Positions 58,431-64,000 of a DNA stretch of 64,000 nucleotides are shown one piece after another. The notes under the pieces were generated by a model. The model had not been told where the DNA came from and did not search any database. It saw only the letters and a list, made by a program, of their open reading frames with translations. A program made the position numbers and the translations under genes. The number at the start of each line of letters is the position of its first letter. The first letter of the stretch is position 1. Origin of the DNA: Effrenium voratum (Eukaryota > Sar > Dinophyceae > Suessiales > Symbiodiniaceae); NCBI GenBank assembly GCA_963377175.1, contig CAUJNA010000502.1, forward strand, positions 1,257,403 through 1,321,402. Reading direction: 5' to 3'.

Positions 58431-58910
58431 GCCGACCCGACGACGTAGAGCGCCTCCTGGACGAGGCGGGCCAGCGCGCGCAGGAGGTGGAGCGCGGCGC
58501 AGCGCAGGCCATAGAGGAGACGGCAGCTGTGGCCGCAGAGGAGGGAGAGGTTGCCGTAGCCGCAGAGGGCGTGGGCGGAGCCTTCGGGTACTTGGGGGGC
58601 CTGGCAGAAGGAGCAGCGGCCCTCGCACCCACGGCGGGCGAGGTTGCTGGAGCGATGGCTGCCACGGCGGGAGTCGGCGCAGCGGCCACGGCAGGGTTGG
58701 CTGTGGGACTCGCAGGCGGCGCAGCCTACGGCCTGGCCCGCGGCACGGGCTGGGTGCTGGAGAACACGCTCTTCCGACCTCAGCAGGGCAGCGAGGACGC
58801 GGGCGGCGCAGGACGTCCGGTCCGCCAACAACATGAACGACGCCACGCAGCCCCAGCACTTCACGCTGCGCACCGGCAGCAGCACTTCGGGGCCCCGCAA
58901 GCAGCCGCGC
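58388..58910 (+). CDS. Gly/Ala-rich hydrophobic PLV protein
   Basis: Overlaps the previous gene's end in another frame. A charged helix (residues 15-50) is followed by Gly/Ala-rich hydrophobic sequence (about 60-120, for example [20 protein letters not shown]) that could insert in a membrane. After about 58790 the frame shifts and a Thr/Ser/Pro tail follows ([17 protein letters not shown]). It may be a membrane-active virion protein; that is inference. A fragment recurs at 53326. Confidence 0.5.
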
Positions 58911-59458
58911 CTCCTCGCAGTCTGGGTCTCGAGCGCATGTTGGTCCACAGTCGGGTCTGCTTCCTGTACGGAGTCCCGTACTTGCAGTAGGTAACGTCCG
59001 CCCAGGGTAGGCGCTCCATAAAGGGTCTTCAGCAGCCGGTGGCCGGATTCTCTATGGCCCACATGAGCGGGGGGTGCTGGGGGGGGGGGTGTGCAAGGGG
59101 GGGGGGGGGGGGGGGGGGGGGGCGGGGGGGGGGGGCGGGGGGCGCGCGGGAGGTGTCGAATGCTCCATGATCTCGATGGCTCTGAGCACCAGCAGGGCTC
59201 TGAGCACAGCGCGTCGCCCTCCTCGAGTCGTCGAGGGCGCATTGTCAGAGCTCGGCTGTACTCCGTGCAGACCGGGCTGGCCCAGACCATGTCAAAGTGC
59301 CCCGGCGGAAACAGCGCGTAGTCCCAGCTCCGGATGTCGCACAGGATCGTGGGCTCAAATTTCGATCCGATGTCCAGGGAGACGACCTCCCACCCTGCCG
59401 CCTCGAAGGCTCGGCCAATCGACTTTGTGCCGCAAAACAGCTCCAGCAGTCTCGGCAT
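58850..59458 (-). pseudogene. C5-cytosine DNA methyltransferase, copy 2, broken by a G tract
   Basis: RLLELFCGTKSIGRAFEAAG (motif I), VVSLDI, WASPVCTEYS (motif IV), MWAIENPATG (motif VI, intact ENP, near 59045) and a [17 protein letters not shown] box are all present, in more than one frame. A run of about 60-70 G-rich bases (59075-59155 on the plus strand) and nearby frameshifts separate motif IV from motif VI. The C-terminus is Cys-rich. Converges with the hydrophobic PLV gene and is head-to-head with the gene at 59564. Confidence 0.75.
59075..59155 (+). repeat. poly-G-rich tract
   Basis: Long G homopolymers separated by single T, C or A bases. Absent from the paralogous gene at 50827-51303, so it is a recent expansion, insertion or assembly artefact. 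Confidence 0.85.
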
Positions 59459-59563
59459 GTTTAACAATTACCACCAGCACAACACAGCACGCACAGGCAA
59501 GGGCGCGGCTCAAGCAGTTTCGCATGCTCGGACCAATCTTTTTTTAATCGGGGACAGAAAAGG

Positions 59564-60112
59564 ATGACGAGCCAGGCTAGCATGTGGAAGTTGGGCGAGG
59601 TGCGCTCCAATGCTAAGGGTGGCAAATTCTTGTGCCTGGAACCGCTGTTTTGGCAGAGCGAAGCTTCGCTGGAAATCCCATGGGAGCCCAGGGCCTTCTC
59701 CGAGGGGCAGCGGCCCAGCGTGAGCTTCGCAACCGATGAGCGCGCGAGGCTCTTCTGGGAGCGGGCCGAGACCGATCTGGTCGAGCAGCTGGCGGCCGCA
59801 TCCGAGCGCGTCTTCGACGCAAAGCTCACGCCCGAGGCTGTGCGCCAGCGGCTGCTGTCCTCTGTGAGGCAATCGCGCGGCGGCGATTGGATGCTGAAAG
59901 CCAAGCTGCCGGCCCACGCGCGCTTCTGGAACGCCGGCGGCACGTTTGCGGACCGCCCCGCCGAGCTGGCTCACTGCGCCGCGCGCGTTAGGCTGAGAGC
60001 TCGCAGCTTGTGGTTGATGAGCGGCATGTGCGGGTTGAGCCTTGAGGTCACAGATCTGCGTGTGGAGCCACCTGCCCGCTGTAGTTTCTTCCGATGCCGC
60101 AGCCTTTTTTCG
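59564..60112 (+). CDS. possible PLV ssDNA-binding protein
   Basis: ATG at 59564. MWKLGEVRSNAKGGKFLCLE, then SLEIPWEPRAFSEG, LTPEAVRQRLLSS, LKAKLPAHARFWNAGGTF and GLSLEVTDLRVEPP. The layout suggests a compact beta-rich nucleic-acid-binding protein, and I associate such proteins with PLV replication modules; no catalytic motif is seen. Conserved sequence ends near 60085, after which the frame runs into the neighbouring gene. A partial copy lies at 51419-51802. Confidence 0.45.
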
Positions 60113-60131
60113 CTCAGTAAAAAAATTCAGA

Positions 60132-60330
60132 ATGGCCACCTACGTCCTGGAGCGCCGCGAGCAGCTGAGGCCTGTGCTGAAGGCCGCCGTTGATGCCGAG
60201 GCGCTGAAGCGGGGAGCCTCTCGGGAGGAGGTGAGCCGCCTGCACGATGAGCTCGCTCGGGGAGCGCCCGTGCTGGAGCGGCTGATTGCAGATGGGCTCG
60301 CTGGCAGGTTCCCGGCGGAGGCCCGGAGGT
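60132..60330 (+). pseudogene. truncated copy of the small helical PLV protein
   Basis: MATYVLERREQLRPVLKAAV matches the gene at 51851; the match stops at the GLAGRFP stretch and sequence jumps into the coiled-coil gene. The last 40 codons of the intact copy are missing, so a deletion fused two genes. Confidence 0.6.
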
Positions 60331-60339
60331 CGACATCCT

Positions 60340-60737
60340 GGACTGGAAGGAGATGCTGAAGCGGGCGCAAGACCTGCAGCTTAAGCTTCGCAAGCGCTTG
60401 AACCAGCGCGCGGCCCGCAGCAGCGCAGCTCCCGCCAAGGCCGAGGAGCGCCAGGAGGAGAGCTGGGCGCCGATGGAAGCGCTCCGCGAGAAGCGCGAGG
60501 CCCTGAGGCAGCGCCGCATCCGCACGCGCGATGTCGCGACGCTGGCCCAGATCGAGAGGGAGCTCTTCGAGGTGGAGGAGCAGCTCGTCAGCAAGAAGAT
60601 CGCTGAGCGGCTGCCGGTCTCGCTGGCTGCCAAGAGCGCAACCCTCGCCGCCTTGGAGCAGCTTGGAGCTGGACGAGGCCTCCAGAGAGCTCCTCACTGC
60701 GCTGAACCTGCAGGGCAGCGCCGCCGACTCGCTGTGA
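60340..60737 (+). CDS. Arg/Glu-rich coiled-coil PLV protein
   Basis: VDILDWKEMLKRAQDLQLKL begins an almost purely helical, highly charged protein with heptads through EVEEQLVSKKIAERLP. The start is unclear because its 5' end is fused to the preceding truncated gene. An indel near 60660 shifts the end (ALEQL...LDEASRELLTALN in the next frame). Three copies in the window. Role unknown; structural or scaffold function is a guess. Confidence 0.5.
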
Positions 60738-60854
60738 GTGATCCGGGACAGAACAGAAGCCAGGACAGAACGCTACAGAAAAAAAGAAGACCGTCTGAAT
60801 ATTTTATTATTTTTCTATAGAAAGCAATTTATTCAGCTCAAACCAGTTCGCGCC
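60738..60854 (+). other. AT-rich intergenic spacer before pPolB
   Basis: A short spacer with AT-rich TATTTTATTATTTTTCTATAG sequence before the pPolB start. The same spacer occurs inverted at about 50280-50400. It could hold promoter or terminator signals. Confidence 0.3.
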
Positions 60855-63800
60855 ATGACCTCCGAGCTGTCTGATCTCATCTGGGGCCGCCTGGGCCTCA
60901 CCGCCGTCCGGGCGGTGCCTCTGGAGGAGCCGCGCGACCCTAGCGCCGAGGCCGCTGTGACAGAGCTGCGCCCGCGCGGGGCCGCTTGGACCCGCGAGCT
61001 GTCTTCCTGGGCAGCAGGTCTTCACCATCGACGCCATGCGGCTGCTGGTGGACCGGCTCCAAGACCTGCTGGCGATTCGGCTGCCCTTCCTCGCGAAGGT
61101 CAGCTTCCTGACGCGCCCGGCTGCGAACGATGAGGACGAGGACAGGGTGGAGCTCACGCACTACTTCCTCAGGCTGGCGCCGTGGACGAAGTTCGAGGTG
61201 GCGCTCGAGCGCTCCCGCTTCCCCGAGTCCGACTGGACCGTCGCGGGCATCACGGCGGCGTATCTGCTGATCGCAGCAGCTGGCCGACATGCCCCCGCCG
61301 CCCAACGAGGCGGGAGGCTGCTGGAAGGAGCTGCCCGAGACCCTGGCCAAGAAGAAGGCCATCTGGAACCCTCAGAACGAGGACCACCGCTGCTTCATGT
61401 GGTGCGTCCTCGCCCACTGCCTCGGGGTCGAGGGGCTCAACAAGACCGAGCGGCAAAAGACCGTGAGCTGCTCGGGCTCCTTCTTCTACCCCAAGCTGGC
61501 CGGCCGCCGAGGACGCCGCCCCGCGGGCTGGCAGCCCGCTCTGGCCGACGCGGGGGTGCTGCCGATGGACCGCCCCGTGAACTTCGACGACATCGAGGCC
61601 TTCGAGCTCCGCAACGCCGGGCAGGTGGAGGTCTTCGTCTTCGTGTGGCAGCAACCTGTGGACGGACGGGCTGTACTACCACGTCCTCCAGCAGCGCGCC
61701 CCGAGCGGCACGGGCGTCGTCCGGCACACCGTGCTGCTTCTCCTGCACAGCGGCCACTACAGCCTGATCCACAACTTCCAGGCGCTGGTCAGCAGGCGGG
61801 GGCTGACCCTTGGGAGCCACGCCCACCAACACCGGCGGCTGCATGGAGTACAAGTGCCCGAGGTGCATGGCCCGCTTCGCCAAGAAGGCCTCCTGGCAGC
61901 GGCACCGCGCCTCCCAGTGCTATCGAGAGATGGCCGAGCGCACTCGGAAAGTGCCGCTGCCCGGGCCCGAGAAGAGCCTGCTGCGCTACAGGGGCAAGGC
62001 CTCCGCAGAGCTCGCGCCCCTGACGTGCTACGCGGACCTCGAGGTCTACAGCACGCCCGCCCCATAGCGCAGCAGCAGCCGGCGCGCCAGACCGTCGCGG
62101 CTTCTTCCTGCCCGAGGAGCTGAGGCTGAGGCTCACGCACCACGAGCGGGACAGCGACAAGTACCACGCAGTCCGCGCCATGCTGGACGACCTTCTCAAG
62201 CTGGCCGACCACTACCTCACCTGGAGACGCCGAACTCGGCCCGTCAGCATGACCCGGCGGGAGGAGCTGGAGCACAGGGCCGCCACTCACTGCAGGGAGT
62301 GCCTCGCGTCCTTCGAGACCGCCGAGAAGAAGCTCCACCACTGCCACGGCACCGGGCAGTATCTCGGGGCGCTGTGCCACTCCTGCAACATCGCGGCCCA
62401 GACGCCCAAGACCATCCCAGTGGTCTTTCACAACGGGGGCGGCTACGACTTCCACTTCCTGCTGCGCTACATCGCCACGATGGGCTCTCCCGTCAGCAGG
62501 GCGCCGCGCGAAGAGCTCGGCGAGGACAGCGACAACGAGGGCACCGAGAGCGAGGCAGAAGGAAGCGGCAGCGAGCCCGAGAGGCCCATGCCCATGGCCA
62601 AGGCCGCTCCAAAGCCCAAGGCCAAGGCCAAGGCCGCGCCAAAGCCCCTCAGCGGCTGGTGCGCCCTGCAGGCCGCGATCAAGCAGGGCGACTACAGCCA
62701 CCTCTGCCTCAGAGTCCTCTGCAAGTCGGGCGAGAAGTGCCTGCAGATGAGCTGGGGCCCGCTGAGGTTCGTGGACAGCATGAACGTCTTCCCCACGAGC
62801 CTGGCCAGCATGAACGACGACCTCAGGGCCTGCACCCACAAGCAGCTGCCGGAGCTCTTCCCGCTGATGGCCTCGCTTCACCCCGAGCTGCAGCTGCGCA
62901 CGCCGACGGACTCTCCGCCCCAAAGACGGCCTCTCAAACAGCGGCGGACGCACTGCGACCTGGAGCAGGCGTGGGACTGCATCCTGCGCAAGCTGCCCAT
63001 GCCCTTAGAGCACTTCTGCGGCGCCGAGGCGTGGGAGATGCCCGCGGTGTGGGAGCAGCACTGCTACGACAGCGTGCTGGCGGGGAAGGCGGTGAGCGCA
63101 GAGGACCACCGGCAGGCCGTCAACACCGCCAACGTCATGGGGTGGGAGACCTTCCGTGAGTTCCACGACTGCTACCTCCACACCGACGTCCTGGCCCTGG
63201 CGGACGTGATGCAGAGCTACCGCGACTCCTTCCGGGCGCAGTCGGGGCTCGACCCCATCCACTACGTCACGCTGCCCGGGAAAGTCGTAGTCCACGAGGA
63301 GCAGGTAGCTCACCTCCTCGGCGTCGGACTCCCAGTTCAGGCTCGAGAGGCACGTCTCGTGCAGCCAGCTCAGCCTCGCTGCGTTGTCTTCCGGCAGGGC
63401 GACCGCCACGCAGGGGCCGTTGGGCACGGGCAGCGTCATTGCGGCCGGGTACATGGCGTTGAAGTCCAAGTACGAGATCCAGCTGACGGGTTTTGGGGGT
63501 TGTAGTCCTCCTCCCTGTAGGCCTGCTCGTCGGTGATGAGGTGAATGGGAGTCTCGCGGGCAGAGTGCCGCAGCATGGCGTTTCAGGCGGCCCCCCGGAG
63601 CTGCACGACCATAGGGCCTGTACGGGCCGCACACCGCGGACATGGCGGAGCGCCTCGGCCTCTCCCCGTCGCCCTGCGAGAAGCTTGTGCCCTTCCTCGG
63701 CATGCACGTGGAGGAGGGCGTGGACGGCAAGCGGCTCAAGTTCCTGCGGGACGTGCTGGGCGCCAGGGTCTGGAGGCTGCACAGGGCCTACCGCTTCGCC

Positions 63801-64000
63801 TGCTGCCCCTTCATGGCGGGCTTCATGGAGCTCAAGCACAGCGAGCGGAGGCAGCTCAAGACGGCGGGGAGCGTGGTCGCCGAGAAGGTGGTGATGCTCA
63901 CCCAGAACGCCATCTTCGGCCGCTGCTGCATGAACCCCGACAAGTTCAGGAACACGAACGCCTACGTGGACCCGGCCAAGTTCGAGCGGGCCGTGGGCAA
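60855..64000 (+). pseudogene. protein-primed family B DNA polymerase (pPolB), partial
   Basis: This is the replicase of polinton-like viruses. From ATG 60855 the protein runs through several frames with breaks near 61015, 61280, 61660, 61810 and 62075. Landmarks: AIWNPQNEDHRCFMWCVLAH (61350-61410), a zinc-finger-like CPRCMARF...H...C (61855-61920), Exo I YADLEV (Asp codon near 62035), a CxxC...CxxC module (62290-62390), Exo II HNGGGYDFHFLLRY (62430-62470), and Exo III YLHTDVLALADV (near 63175-63210). Motif A lies on the opposite strand in an inverted segment, then motif B KVVMLTQNAIFG (63885-63920) is back on the plus strand. An acidic/PKA-rich insert lies between Exo II and the FVDSMNVF box. 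The gene continues past the window. Confidence 0.85.
63281..63596 (-). other. inverted internal segment of pPolB carrying motif A
   Basis: The minus strand encodes HLITDEQAYREEDYN, then WISYLDFNAMYPAAM (motif A, catalytic Asp codon at 63464-63466) and LLLVDYDFP. The plus strand resumes pPolB immediately after with PPELHDH. CCCGGG (63275-63280) at one edge and CCCCGG at the other form an inverted microhomology. Turned round, the segment would restore collinearity with the family. Confidence 0.8.

Overview
This window looks like nuclear DNA of a dinoflagellate, probably a Symbiodiniaceae-like alga, although nothing here names a species. The strongest clue is a relic of the dinoflagellate spliced leader (40693-40714, minus strand, 20 of 22 positions matching the consensus as I know it). 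Supporting clues are TTTAGGG-like degenerate telomere-type repeats, retroelements with CCCH-finger Gag proteins, endogenised polinton-like virus (PLV) genes, and very gene-poor, repeat-rich sequence. There is no bacterial operon structure, and I find no ordinary host housekeeping gene.

Layout. (1) 1-11.4 kb has no supportable gene. It holds degenerate telomere-like repeats, an AT-rich island (3.6-4.26 kb), microsatellites, a fold-back inverted-repeat element (9.0-9.5 kb) and a cluster of strong hairpins (10.4-10.8 kb). (2) 11.4-40.8 kb is a minus-strand tyrosine-recombinase (YR, DIRS/PAT-like) retroelement. Its repeats have the order A1...B1-A2-B2, and it carries Gag with CCCH finger, methyltransferase-like, RT, RNase H and tyrosine recombinase segments. 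(3) Nested in it is an 18.1-kb Ty1/copia-type LTR retrotransposon (15343-33451). It has 349-bp LTRs at 346/349 identity and a perfect GTTCA target duplication. Besides Gag-PR-IN-RT-RH it carries about 8 kb of extra coding sequence 3' of RNase H: a methyltransferase-like ORF, a group of unrecognised ORFs, and a large protein with a Tpt1/KptA RNA 2'-phosphotransferase (ADP-ribosyltransferase-fold) domain whose Arg-His-Arg-Arg residues all appear to be present. This is the most unusual system in the window. (4) 40.86-43.54 kb is a decayed second copia fragment. (5) 43.55-46.6 kb has a PLV polymerase tail fragment, a second fold-back element and a 1.15-kb, 23-bp minisatellite. (6) 46.6-64.0 kb is an endogenous PLV/Polinton region. 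The left part (46.6-52.2 kb) is a scrambled mosaic of duplicated and inverted fragments. After a tandem-repeat zone (52.2-54.4 kb) comes a more complete block: D12-class adenine methylase, A32-type packaging ATPase, capsid-associated protein, AT-hook PKAA-repeat protein, several small virion-like proteins, C5-cytosine methylase, a possible ssDNA-binding protein, and a protein-primed DNA polymerase B that runs off the window.

How it fits together. Nearly all coding sequence is mobile or viral. The copia element inserted recently into an older YR element. The PLV module supplies replication (pPolB), packaging (ATPase), virion and DNA-modification genes, but it is riddled with frameshifts. Two genes (YR Gag and pPolB) each contain a short internal segment coding on the opposite strand, apparently micro-inversions, each flanked by about 6-bp inverted microhomologies. 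Frameshifts are so frequent, even in an element with nearly identical LTRs, that uncorrected indel error in the assembly has to be considered alongside real decay.
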